The notes under the pieces are model-generated. The model did no database searches and had not been told where the DNA came from. It was given only the letters and a program-made list of their open reading frames with translations. A program made the translations under genes and the position numbers. This document shows positions 43,517 through 51,904 of a stretch of DNA of 64,000 nt, piece after piece. The stretch spans positions 124,001 to 188,000 of the forward strand of contig NC_012780.1 of the NCBI RefSeq assembly GCF_000146185.1, given 5' to 3'. This DNA comes from [Eubacterium] eligens ATCC 27750. Lineage in GTDB: Bacteria; Bacillota; Clostridia; Lachnospirales; Lachnospiraceae. Numbering within the stretch: position 1 is the stretch's first letter; each line of letters begins with the position of its first letter.

Positions 43517-44872
43517 CTAAGCAAATATTGAAATAATCAGACTTACAATTAATGCTGTTATACCTATAAGTGTTTCCATAATAGTCCACGACTTTAATGT
43601 AGTTTTCTCATCTATCTCAAGAAATGTTCCTACAAGCCAGAAACCAGCATCATTTACATGACTTAATGCTGTTGCACCACCACATATTGCACAACACATT
43701 GCTGCTCTGTATAACATGCTTGTTGCCATAACTGCAGGCATAGTTGCCATTATTCCTGATGCCATAGTCATTGCAACCATAGAACTTCCTACAGATGCTC
43801 TTACAAGTAATGCAATAAGAAATGCTACAAGTATAAGTGGCATTCCGCTCTTCTCCAATGCCGGACCTATTATATCTCCAAGTCCTGAATCCTGAAGCAT
43901 CCATCTGATTACTCCACCACTTGCTATTACCAGAAGTATCATTCCGACTGGGCGTAATGAATGATCAAGTATCTTCTTTAACTGGGCTCCTGTATATCCT
44001 CTTTTTATTCCAAGGAAATACATTGCAGCAAGTGTTGCTATTGTCAATGCAAGGAATGGTTTTCCAATGAATCCCAGCACATTTTTCACATCAACCGGAA
44101 TCGGCATGTATTTAGAAACAGTACTTACCAGTATTAATACAAGTGGTATAAGAATCACTCCAAGCACCAGTCCAAATGGAGGCAGTTCCTTAGAATCTTC
44201 CTTAATCTCTTCCACATTAACCGGTAATTTAGTAAACACTTTGTTTCCAATGAATCGTCCCCATATTACACCTGCTACTATCATACATATCAATGCAGTT
44301 GGGATACCAACCATAATCATCACTCCAAGATTAACTCCAAGTGAATCTGCCACGAGAACAGAACCTGCTGATGGTGGAACAAATGCGTATCCACTTGCAA
44401 GACCTGCAAGAAGCGGTATTGCATAATATAATGTTGACTTCTTAGTCTGCTTTGCAACACTGAATGCAAGTGGTATAAGTACAACCACACCTGCTTCAAA
44501 AAATACTGTTGTTCCTATAACCAATCCTGTAATTCCCAGTGCAATTCCAGCCTTCTTCTGACCAAGCTTATCAATAAGTGTCTGTGCTATTCTTTGTGCC
44601 CCGCCACTTACCTCAAGAATTCCGCCAAACATTGAACCGAGACCTACAAGTAATGCTATTCCCTGAAGCGTTTTGCCAACACCCTTTTCAACCGTATCTG
44701 ATATCATTGTAAGCGGCATCCCTGCTCCAACACCTATGATAATAGCTGCTATCATCATCGATATAACAGGATGAAGCTTAAATTTGATTATTAACAACAG
44801 TAACACAATAATTCCGACTGCTGCCGCTATCAGTAATCTGGTTGGATTTGCAACAAATACTGTCTGCTCCAT
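43517..44872 (-). CDS. GntP family gluconate/aldonate:H+ symporter
   Basis: A 451-residue permease with about twelve hydrophobic segments and GntP family motifs such as GSMFGGILEVSGGAQRIAQTL, GLVIGTTVFFEAGVVVLIPL and ASVGSSMVAMTMASGIMATM, ending with CAICGGATALSHVNDAGFW. It imports gluconate or a related sugar acid. It is the first gene of the operon that ends with the dehydratase. Two palindromes upstream (44895-44918, 44981-45004) are likely regulator sites. Confidence 0.92.
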   Translation of the reverse strand: MEQTVFVANPTRLLIAAAVGIIVLLLLIIKFKLHPVISMMIAAIIIGVGAGMPLTMISDTVEKGVGKTLQGIALLVGLGSMFGGILEVSGGAQRIAQTLIDKLGQKKAGIALGITGLVIGTTVFFEAGVVVLIPLAFSVAKQTKKSTLYYAIPLLAGLASGYAFVPPSAGSVLVADSLGVNLGVMIMVGIPTALICMIVAGVIWGRFIGNKVFTKLPVNVEEIKEDSKELPPFGLVLGVILIPLVLILVSTVSKYMPIPVDVKNVLGFIGKPFLALTIATLAAMYFLGIKRGYTGAQLKKILDHSLRPVGMILLVIASGGVIRWMLQDSGLGDIIGPALEKSGMPLILVAFLIALLVRASVGSSMVAMTMASGIMATMPAVMATSMLYRAAMCCAICGGATALSHVNDAGFWLVGTFLEIDEKTTLKSWTIMETLIGITALIVSLIISIFA

Positions 44873-44894
44873 ATCGTTTTACCTCCTAATCATC

Positions 44895-44918
44895 TGATGT
44901 ATCTTAGTTAATACATCA
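44895..44918. promoter_or_regulatory. Palindromic operator 1, probable GntR/FCD site
   Basis: TGATGTAT and ATACATCA are perfect inverted 8-mers around an 8-base spacer. It lies just upstream of the gntP start and matches site 2 in half-site and spacing. Confidence 0.72.
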
Positions 44919-44980
44919 TACCTTTTCTTTGTTTCTTGTAACTTTTTTGCCTTTTTCTGAGATTTATTTCGAAATTCATC

Positions 44981-45004
44981 TGATGTATTTAATATAATAC
45001 ATGG
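44981..45004. promoter_or_regulatory. Palindromic operator 2, probable GntR/FCD site
   Basis: TGATGTAT, 8-base spacer, ATACATGG: a second copy of the same palindrome with two mismatched outer bases, 86 bases centre to centre from site 1, between the divergent gntP and gntR-type genes. Confidence 0.68.
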
Positions 45005-45130
45005 TATTTAGAAAAACAATACTGTAAAATTGCTCAATTTTTCTGTGCTTTTTTGTGCATTTTTTCATTTTGACAATTAAATAGAAGCATTATATCATTA
45101 ATATTACTAACATAGGAGCATAGGAATCGT

Positions 45131-45822
45131 ATGATGAATTTTGAATCTGATGAGAGAAATCTTCCACAGAAGATTTCCGAAGACATAATATCTTTTATAT
45201 TAAATGAACATTTACAGCCAGGTGACAAGCTTCCTAATGAAGCACATCTTGCTAAAGAACTCAATATTGGAAGAAGTTCTCTTCGTGAAGCCATGAAATT
45301 ACTTGCTTCACGTAACATTGTGACAATCAGACAGGGATCTGGAACATATGTAGCATCATCACCCGGTGTAGTTGATGACCCTCTCGGATTTACATTCATA
45401 CCTGACAAAAAAAGCTTGTCCAAGATCTGCTTGAAGTCCGTTTTTTACTGGAGCCAGCTATCGCAGCTATGTCTGCAACGTATGCAGATAATAATGATAT
45501 TAAGAAAATTGTTTCTTTGTGTGATGAGGTTGAAGAGCTTCTAAAACAGAAAAAAGATCATACCCAGAAAGATATAGAATTCCACACCGCAATAGCAATG
45601 GGAAGCAAGAATCTTATTATCCCAAGACTCATTCCGATTATCAACAGCTCAATTCCTCTTTTTGTTGAGACAACCGGTAATGTTCTTAAAGTAGAAACTA
45701 TTGAAACACACCGTGAAATAGCTACTGCCATTGCACAGCATAATGCAATCAAGGCACAGGATGCCATGACCATGCACCTTATGTACAACAGAAGATGTAT
45801 TAATTCTAAACAGAATTTATAA
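45131..45822 (+). pseudogene. GntR/FadR (FCD) family regulator with a single-base frameshift
   Basis: The first 95 codons give the winged helix of FadR-type regulators (DKLPNEAHLAKELNIGRSSL, REAMKLLASRNIVTIRQGSG, TYVASS). After GFTFIPDKK the frame breaks in an A7 run at 45407-45413; an eighth A would restore KLVQDLLEVRFLLEPAIAAM and the whole FCD domain with its metal His residues (IEFHTAI, THREIATAIAQHN, MTMHL) to the stop at 45822. The gene would control the divergent sugar-acid operon through the two palindromes. It may be decayed, slippage-expressed or a sequencing artefact. Confidence 0.85.
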
Positions 45823-45905
45823 TATATTGTAAACAGCCTTAATATAATGCTTTACATTTATATGAATATGTGCTTTAATAGTGCCTGTACAAATCAATTA
45901 TATAA

Positions 45906-46003
45906 GCAGAGTAGGAATATGTGCGTTAAGTGCCATATGGACAGGGAGTTGCCATACGGACGAAAAGATTTCTTGCGATACATAATCCGCATCCCGCTGC
46001 TAC
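45906..46003 (+). promoter_or_regulatory. Tetrahydrofolate riboswitch (folT leader)
   Basis: The sequence has the THF-I blocks GAGTAGGAATATG, GCGTTAAGTG, GGGAGTTGCC, ACGAAA and the 3' strand CCGCATCCCGCTGCTAC, with the outer helix formed by GCAGAGTAG and CTGCTAC. It precedes folT by 60 bases. In this family tetrahydrofolate binding lowers folate-transporter expression. Confidence 0.88.
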
Positions 46004-46019
46004 ATATACTGGTCAACAG

Positions 46020-46054
46020 CCTCTTATGTAGTGCGAATACTACTGCAAAGGAGG
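46020..46054 (+). promoter_or_regulatory. Ribosome-site hairpin, expression platform of the THF riboswitch
   Basis: GTAGT (46028-46032) pairs with ACTAC (46039-46043) and CCTC (46020-46023) can pair with GAGG of the folT Shine-Dalgarno AAAGGAGG (46047-46054). There is no T-run, so control at translation start is the simplest reading. Confidence 0.7.
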
Positions 46055-46062
46055 TTATTTTT

Positions 46063-46680
46063 ATGTCAATTCTATTAAAGAATTTTGCATTTTCAGCAAA
46101 AGAGTTCAGATGTCTCAAGTCAATTGTTGCTGCGGCACTTCTCGTCGCACTTCACACTGTTTTAGCAGTTTTTGTATCTATTAATGTAACCCCGGCACTC
46201 AGAATTTCAGTATCTTTCCTTGCCAACTGTGCAATTGGATACATGTTCGGTCCTGTTATGGGATTCATGTGCGGAGGACTTGGTGATATAGTCCAGTATA
46301 TCATTAAGCCAACCGGTCCTTATTTTCCGGGCTGGACATTAAGTGCTGCTTTAGCTGGTCTTATCTATGGTTTATTTTTCTATGACTGCAACATCAAAAT
46401 TTCCAAGAAAAAAGTAACAGGTGAAAAACGCAGCCTTTTAGATATTATAGATTTCAAATTCCTTATTAGAGTTGTGCTTGCGCTTACTATTGATACACTT
46501 CTTGTAAATGTTCTTCTTGGAACATACTGGTGCAGCATAATGTACGGCAAAGGATTTATGTTTTATCTTACAATGAGATTTACCAAAAATCTTATCCAGC
46601 TGCCTATCAACATTTTCTTAACTTACAATGTTATAGGAATCGTTAAAGTAATTAATAATAAAATATATAAAAACGAATAA
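46063..46680 (+). CDS. folT: ECF transporter S component for folate
   Basis: From the ATG at 46063 (9 bases after AAGGAGG) the protein has 205 residues with six hydrophobic segments. NVTPALRISVSFLANCAIGYMFG and GFMCGGLGDIVQYIIKPTGP match the folate-family ECF S subunit motifs, and the C-terminal MRFTKNLIQLPINIFLTY is conserved. It captures folate and works with the shared EcfA/A'/T module encoded elsewhere. A longer frame upstream overlaps the riboswitch and is not translated. Confidence 0.92.
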   Translation: MSILLKNFAFSAKEFRCLKSIVAAALLVALHTVLAVFVSINVTPALRISVSFLANCAIGYMFGPVMGFMCGGLGDIVQYIIKPTGPYFPGWTLSAALAGLIYGLFFYDCNIKISKKKVTGEKRSLLDIIDFKFLIRVVLALTIDTLLVNVLLGTYWCSIMYGKGFMFYLTMRFTKNLIQLPINIFLTYNVIGIVKVINNKIYKNE

Positions 46681-46682
46681 AC

Positions 46683-46728
46683 AAAACGCAGGATATAGTG
46701 ACTAACTCCCATATATCCTGCGTTTTTT
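46683..46728 (+). terminator. Terminator after folT
   Basis: AAAACGCAGGATATA pairs with TATATCCTGCGTTTT over 15 bases, followed by a T-run, 3 bases past the folT stop. The 120 bases beyond it to the next gene hold nothing I can support. Confidence 0.9.
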
Positions 46729-46847
46729 GATTTATCATTGCTTACTGCGTATTTAAGCCGCTCTCCTGTTAATCTTTGCATGGCTTCAATTATTGATATG
46801 GAACTCTTATGAAACAATATATCCTAAAAAAGTGAGATTTCCCCTGT

Positions 46848-47393
46848 TTATACCCTCTTATAAATAATTGGTTCATCATATCCAAAAGTTCTTTTTCCGT
46901 TAACTTCCATGCTTTCAGATACTTCCAGGCAGCTATCAGAAAACTTTTCCCAAAGCTTAAATGTCATTACCGGTGAAAACTGGCTTATGCTGCCTCCCTC
47001 CCAGATTCCACTCTTTTCATGATAAAGTGCGGGTGTAAACTTTTCAGATTTTTTCAGTTCAGCATAATCAACATTCTTCATAGAATTATATGAAAATGTA
47101 TTCTTGTCTTCTCCTGCTGGAATTTCATATGAAGAAAGAACAATTCCGTCGTCAGTTTCCATAATAAGGAAAATATGTGGTGATGCATGGCGTTTTCCAT
47201 TGGTTTCATAATAACTTTCTTCAACAACAAATTTTCCATTAAAATCCTTAGGAATGTTTTTTATTTTATCATTACATATAGTATTGATGTGTTCTGCATA
47301 AGGATATATTTTTCCTGCCTTCTGCATCATATCAAACTGTTCTTTGTTATCAAAATGTCCTGTCATCATTCCTATAAATTTATCAAGTTTCAT
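46848..47393 (-). CDS. Uncharacterised protein, possibly CpcT/CpeT-like
   Basis: 181 residues, no signal peptide or membrane helix. The start KLDKFIGMMTGHFDNKEQFDMM resembles the opening of CpcT/CpeT-type lyase-fold proteins (W..G.F.N..Q), and IFLIMETDDGIVLSSYEIPAG and LWEKFSDSCLEVSESMEVNGK fit an antiparallel barrel. Phycobilin chemistry is not expected in this organism, so only the fold is suggested. It is convergent with folT and downstream of the Uma2 gene on the same strand. Confidence 0.5.
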   Translation of the reverse strand: MKLDKFIGMMTGHFDNKEQFDMMQKAGKIYPYAEHINTICNDKIKNIPKDFNGKFVVEESYYETNGKRHASPHIFLIMETDDGIVLSSYEIPAGEDKNTFSYNSMKNVDYAELKKSEKFTPALYHEKSGIWEGGSISQFSPVMTFKLWEKFSDSCLEVSESMEVNGKRTFGYDEPIIYKRV

Positions 47394-47444
47394 CTTATTT
47401 TTGCCTCCATCTTTAAATTTTATATAATTAATTTCGATGATTCA

Positions 47445-48200
47445 CTACTCCATACCATCCTTAAGCCATTTGGCAATATTGGTGAAATCTATCTTAAGAT
47501 TATCATCATATATATTCACCGGAACTGGCTTGTCAAATCCATAAATAACAGGATACACATCACTCTCGAAGAAATACACCAGAACCTTCTCCTGCATGTA
47601 ATCAACTATCCAGTATTCACGCACCCCTGCTTCAATATACTTGGATAACTTCAAAGTGTAGTCCTTTTTCTTAGTAGATGGAGAAATTACTTCTACAAGA
47701 AAATCCGGTGCACCATATACACCAAAACGCTGAATCTTAGAAGAATCACATACAATGCCGACATCTGGCTGAACCATAGTCTTTTCATCACAATCAAGCT
47801 GTACATCTACTGGTGCAATAAAAGGACGACAGTTACCACCATTCTCCACAATAAAATTAGCAATCTGACGATGAATCTCTCCTCCAATTGACTGATGTCC
47901 AAAGGTTGGTGAAGCCATATCATAGAAATATCCATCAATCAGCTCAACCCTCTGTTCATCAGGCAAGGTACGGTAATCATCTACAGTATAACTTCCGTTC
48001 CTCTCATATCTGTTGGATACATGCTCTCTTACCTCAAGCGGTTCTTCAAAAAAATGCTCCAAAGCCATAAGCGTATCGTATCTTGGATTCACCGTCTCCC
48101 CGGAAAAAATCTTCTGCACAGTACCTAATGGTACACCTGATAAATTGGCAATCTGTGCATATGTATAACCCTTTTCCTTCTTCATGTTATGCACTTCCAT
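47445..48200 (-). CDS. Uma2 family (PD-(D/E)XK) protein with N-terminal HTH
   Basis: 251 residues. The first 60 (YTYAQIANLSGVPLGTVQKIF, SGETVNPRYDTLMALEHFF) are a Xre-type helix-turn-helix. The rest is a Uma2/DUF820 nuclease-like domain: MVQPDVGIVCD, APDFLVEVISPSTKKKDY and KLSKYIEAGVREYWIVD contain the acidic and lysine residues of the PD-(D/E)XK core (PDV, EV, K). Uma2 proteins are widespread with unclear function. The DNA-binding fusion points to sequence-directed action. The start may be at MKKEKGYTY five codons in. Confidence 0.85.
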   Translation of the reverse strand: MEVHNMKKEKGYTYAQIANLSGVPLGTVQKIFSGETVNPRYDTLMALEHFFEEPLEVREHVSNRYERNGSYTVDDYRTLPDEQRVELIDGYFYDMASPTFGHQSIGGEIHRQIANFIVENGGNCRPFIAPVDVQLDCDEKTMVQPDVGIVCDSSKIQRFGVYGAPDFLVEVISPSTKKKDYTLKLSKYIEAGVREYWIVDYMQEKVLVYFFESDVYPVIYGFDKPVPVNIYDDNLKIDFTNIAKWLKDGME

Positions 48201-48300
48201 ATTTTAACCGTTTTATGATTGAAATAAGAACATTTACCGATAAATTATCCGACATAACCACATTTGACATGATAACACTGTAATGAAATTATCAAGATGA

Positions 48301-48465
48301 TTGCCGGAGATGGAAAGATTTAATCTTTCTGAGAAGGACGCTGAGCAGACTATCTGGAAAGATGACAAGCGACGCGCCGACAACTACCACTACTATACAA
48401 ACCGTATGTTAGGCGCTGCTGGCAACTTTGATATTACACTGAATACTGAACTTGGCTCTGATTAT
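48301..48465 (+). pseudogene. C-terminal fragment of a cytidylate kinase-like protein
   Basis: The plus-strand frame reads MERFNLSEKDAEQTIWKDDK, RRADNYHYYTNRM and LGAAGNFDITLNTELG, matching the end of the cytidylate-kinase-like family, the same family as the intact gene at 33810. There is no P-loop part upstream, so it is an orphan fragment. Confidence 0.7.
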
Positions 48466-48680
48466 ATTTTTTCTCTTCCAACCAGTTCTCCCCAATCATA
48501 TTCCCCATCAAGCATCAGATCACCGTTAAATTCCATTGCCCGTTCTTCCAGTGATTTATGTTTATTACTAGTTGTTAATTTGTCATATAAAATAATCTCT
48601 TTTCCTGTATTTAAAAGCGAAAGATTCGCATTCACACAATCTTTAATATTTCGCAAAAACTCCAATCCCCCTATACATAT
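48462..48680 (-). pseudogene. Antitoxin-like C-terminal remnant
   Basis: The minus-strand frame ends SLEERAMEFNGDLMLDGEYD, WGELVGREKI, a tail pattern seen in AbrB/MazE-type antitoxins (E.R....G.L..D.E.DWG...GRE.W). The frame is open upstream only through a terminator hairpin and has no ribosome site or DNA-binding part, so I treat it as a fragment. The family call is tentative. Confidence 0.4.
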
Positions 48681-48710
48681 AAAAAGGCTCTGCCTCACAT
48701 CAGCAGAGCC
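48681..48710 (-). terminator. Intrinsic terminator
   Basis: GGCTCTGC/GCAGAGCC (48686-48693 with 48703-48710) with a 9-base loop; on the minus strand it is followed by TTTTT. It lies 220 bases downstream of the lipase-like gene. The gap 48729-48931 is AT-rich with no gene seen. Confidence 0.75.
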
Positions 48711-48931
48711 TCTGACATTTTCCTTCAAAACCTATGGTTTCTAGCCAGATTGTGGTAAATGTCAAACCCGTATAAAGCTCATAAGGCACTGCTCTCTGGC
48801 ACAACACCTTACTTCTTAGCTTGGCAGGTACTCAAGTTACCTATCTTTAATATTATATTACCTATCTTCAAGAAATATGTCAATTACAAATATTTTATTT
48901 TACTAAAAATTTATAATTTGTATTTTAAAAA

Positions 48932-50125
48932 TCAAAACCCCATCTTCTTAAGTCCCGCAACAACCTGCACATAAAATTCCCGAACATCAAATCCTTTAAT
49001 GTTCTCCCTGTTAAGATCTATCATATCACCATGCGATATACCTCTTTTACCGCTGACAGTAAGAAACTGATAGTTCTGTCCCCATCGAAAGGATTCTTCT
49101 CCAACAAGTCCGTCATTAGGTCCGTCAAAATATTTCACCAGTGGATATGTAAAATTAAGTGGAAATCTTCCCGAAGCCGGATGGTTTAGTTTAGAACCAA
49201 CTGACTGATAATAAATGTCTGGATTATCCTTTATTTCATTGTTGAATTCACTGCATTTTTCTGATGTAAGGTCATATACGGCAGCAAGAAAATCAGGGTT
49301 AATGTCTCCGAGTTTAGCCGCTCCAGCGTTATATGCATTTGCAACCATCTGCTGCTGTTTTTCAGGAATTTTGCCAAGAAGATAATCAGCAAACTGACAG
49401 CCCCTGTGTGGTGTATTTATCGTTGTAAGAGAAGCCACATAAGGTGCAATATCTGTAAGTGCTATCGCTGCCCTCATGTCCAGTCCGCCTTTTGAATGGG
49501 CAATTACATTTACTTTCTCACAGCCTGTCTTAATGACAATCTGGTGAATCCTTTCTGCCAGCTCTTTAGCACTGTCTCGCACGGCCGCCGCACTGTTATG
49601 ATTGCCATAACAAATCACTGCACCATTAGCCTCAAGCTCTGCCGGTATTCTTCCCCAGTAATTAAGATGTTCAAAATCCCTGAAAAATACGCCATGCACC
49701 ATAAGAACAGGATATTTAGTACTGCATATCCGCTGTTCTTTGCGCTGCAGATTTCTCTTAGCACGCATTTCCTCCATGCGGACTTCCTCACCAACTGTCT
49801 TTATAATAATATGAAGCATGACAAGATGTGCAACAGGTATCCATCCACACACGATTCCAAGCACTCTCCATCTGATCCCAAGCTGCTCAGATGTCGCATA
49901 CACCATAATAATTCCTATCCAGAAAATAATGCTTTCCACAAGAATTCCTATCCCTGCCCGGATAAGCCAGTAAACTGGCGTTTTTACTATTCCTGCCGGA
50001 CCGCCAAACCATTTTTCATAACAGCCTGTAATACCTAATATAAGATATATTGCTAATATTACTGTCGTCCAGCAGAATATTTTCAGCATAATTCTGCCAA
50101 AGTTACATACTTTAATTCTCCCCAT
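48932..50125 (-). CDS. Membrane-anchored lipase/esterase-like alpha/beta hydrolase
   Basis: 397 residues. The first 100 hold about three hydrophobic helices (IFCWTTVILAIYLILGITGC and later segments), then a lipase domain starts with YPVLMVHGVFFRD. The nucleophile elbow is NVIAHSKGGLDMRAA, an A-H-S-x-G variant, with candidate Asp in GPNDGLVGEE and His in RGISHGDMIDL. Similar proteins are triacylglycerol lipase-like. It overlaps the LysR gene end by 14 bases and has AGGGGAG before its start, so the two form one transcript. Confidence 0.85.
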   Translation of the reverse strand: MGRIKVCNFGRIMLKIFCWTTVILAIYLILGITGCYEKWFGGPAGIVKTPVYWLIRAGIGILVESIIFWIGIIMVYATSEQLGIRWRVLGIVCGWIPVAHLVMLHIIIKTVGEEVRMEEMRAKRNLQRKEQRICSTKYPVLMVHGVFFRDFEHLNYWGRIPAELEANGAVICYGNHNSAAAVRDSAKELAERIHQIVIKTGCEKVNVIAHSKGGLDMRAAIALTDIAPYVASLTTINTPHRGCQFADYLLGKIPEKQQQMVANAYNAGAAKLGDINPDFLAAVYDLTSEKCSEFNNEIKDNPDIYYQSVGSKLNHPASGRFPLNFTYPLVKYFDGPNDGLVGEESFRWGQNYQFLTVSGKRGISHGDMIDLNRENIKGFDVREFYVQVVAGLKKMGF

Positions 50126-51014
50126 AATTAATCTCCCCTATTGTTTTTCTCAACTTTCTTGCCGCCGAACTCACCGGGTGTCTGCTGTCATAGACAAGAC
50201 ATATATTTCTCTTCGGAATATTATCCTTAAGAGATATCTTCACAATCTCTTTCTTATCAATCGATTCCTGCGCCATTGTCTCTGGTAAGAATGCAAGTCC
50301 TAATTCACATTTTACAAGAGGAAGTATCTGGTCTGTTGTCGCAGCCTCCGTATCAGGCTCTAATTCAACCCCATGTGACATAAATAAATCTTTATAGAAT
50401 CTGAATGTCATAGTCTCTCTGCCAAGGCATATCAGTGGATAATCCGTCAATTCTCTTATTGATAATTCCTGACTTCCCAATGCTGTAAATGTAGTTCCTC
50501 CGACAAGTATTTCCTGAAAAGAATGCAACACCACCGTCTTTAGTGATGAATCTGCGTACACAGGTGATGATACCACTGCAAAGTCTACCAGTCCATTTTT
50601 TACTGCATCAATCGCCTCCGGCGTTGAATGATTATATATCTTAAGCCGGATTCCGGGATTGACCATGTGAAATGCTTTTAACTTATCAAGAAGAAATATA
50701 TTAAGCGCAGTCTCACTTGCCCCTATGGAAATACTGCCATGTGAAAGACTTGCACTGTCCGCAAGCTCTTCTTCTGCTGCCATAAGCTGTGTCATAGCCG
50801 CTGTAACCCTTATATACAGTTTTTCCCCCTCTGGTGTAAGCTGTATTCCCCGGTTATTTCTTACAAACAGTGTTGAATTAATCTGCTGTTCCAGACAGTT
50901 CATTGCCCTTGTAACATTAGGCTGGCTGCTTCCTAACGCCTGAGCGGCTTTCGTAAAATTCTTGTACCTGGCTACATAATAAAATATCTTGTAATACTCA
51001 AAATTAACATCCAT
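50112..51014 (-). CDS. LysR family transcriptional regulator
   Basis: A 300-residue protein with the LysR N-terminal HTH (YKIFYYVARYKNFTKAAQAL, GSSQPNVTRAMNCLEQQI) and an effector-binding domain (GSISIGASETALNIFLLDKL, PLVKCELGLAFLPE). It is followed directly by the lipase-like gene, unusual in that LysR genes are often divergent from their targets; it is also divergent from the gene at 51142. Inducer unknown. Confidence 0.93.
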   Translation of the reverse strand: MDVNFEYYKIFYYVARYKNFTKAAQALGSSQPNVTRAMNCLEQQINSTLFVRNNRGIQLTPEGEKLYIRVTAAMTQLMAAEEELADSASLSHGSISIGASETALNIFLLDKLKAFHMVNPGIRLKIYNHSTPEAIDAVKNGLVDFAVVSSPVYADSSLKTVVLHSFQEILVGGTTFTALGSQELSIRELTDYPLICLGRETMTFRFYKDLFMSHGVELEPDTEAATTDQILPLVKCELGLAFLPETMAQESIDKKEIVKISLKDNIPKRNICLVYDSRHPVSSAARKLRKTIGEINYGEN

Positions 51015-51141
51015 AACTTATCGCTCCGTAATATCTGACATATCATATTGTTATAGCATTTATATCAATTATAGTTTTTACTTATTTCTACCACAATAGT
51101 ATAATCTAGCCGAAAATGAAAAACAAGAAGGAGCTGATGAT

Positions 51142-51904
51142 TATGAAAGAAAAAACTATCTTTCCAAGAGAAGAAAAATCTGAGGTTTTATTTGATAAAA
51201 TTCTAAATGACCCATGGGCTTATAATAAACTTTTCCAGACATTCTGTAACAATCTGTTTTGCAATGATGATTCTGAAGCAATACTTTCTCCGCTTCAATT
51301 CACGGAAGCATTATTCAACTGCTATTCTAATAAAGACTTATCTGCATTTCTTATGGCTATCACGCAAAATACCATGTTTGATTTACTGAGAAATTCATTT
51401 CTTATTCCATACCGCTTCAACGCTGATGGAAAGCAGAATCCCATAATTATGACCGACGATAAAGGTATGCTTCTTCCAGAATTTGCTGATTCTGTTCACG
51501 AAAAAGACTATCAGCATTTTTATAACATTTATAAGAACCTTGATAATAATAAAAATATGTTTCTTGCCGAGGCTTACAGATACAGTCACACATATGGTGA
51601 TGACCCGTCTGTAGTGGAGCAGCAGGTTCTTGAGCGAAGCACTGGTATACTGCTTATCCGCGAACTGCCTGACACTGTCAGAATGAAGGAAACCGAGGCA
51701 GAGGCCTATAGTGCTGTATGGGATCTTATGCTTGAGCTTGAGAAGAATCTTCCAATGGCATACATATTCTATGGTCAGGATTCATTCGTTGAACACAATG
51801 AACATTTTGACGAACTTGGAATTTTCCTTCCCAATTCTATATTCTTACGAAACCTTGAACACCATGTTAAGAAAGCAGAGGCGATTATATATGCCAAGGA
51901 CTAA
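51142..51904 (+). CDS. Uncharacterised protein coupled to the ThrE exporter
   Basis: From the ATG at 51142, 9 bases after AAGGAG, 253 residues. No signal peptide or membrane span. NSFLIPYRFNADGKQNPIIM and TDDKGMLLPEFADS weakly recall SseB-type domains (L-P...TD..G...LP.F), and SseB is linked to serine sensitivity in E. coli. The end overlaps the ThrE start by 14 bases, so it is probably translated with the exporter. The SseB link is a guess; I cannot name the family. Confidence 0.6.

Noticed and set aside
46623..46817. Minus-strand frame of 64 codons between folT and the next gene
   Set aside because: It has no ribosome site, crosses the folT terminator and runs into folT on the opposite strand.
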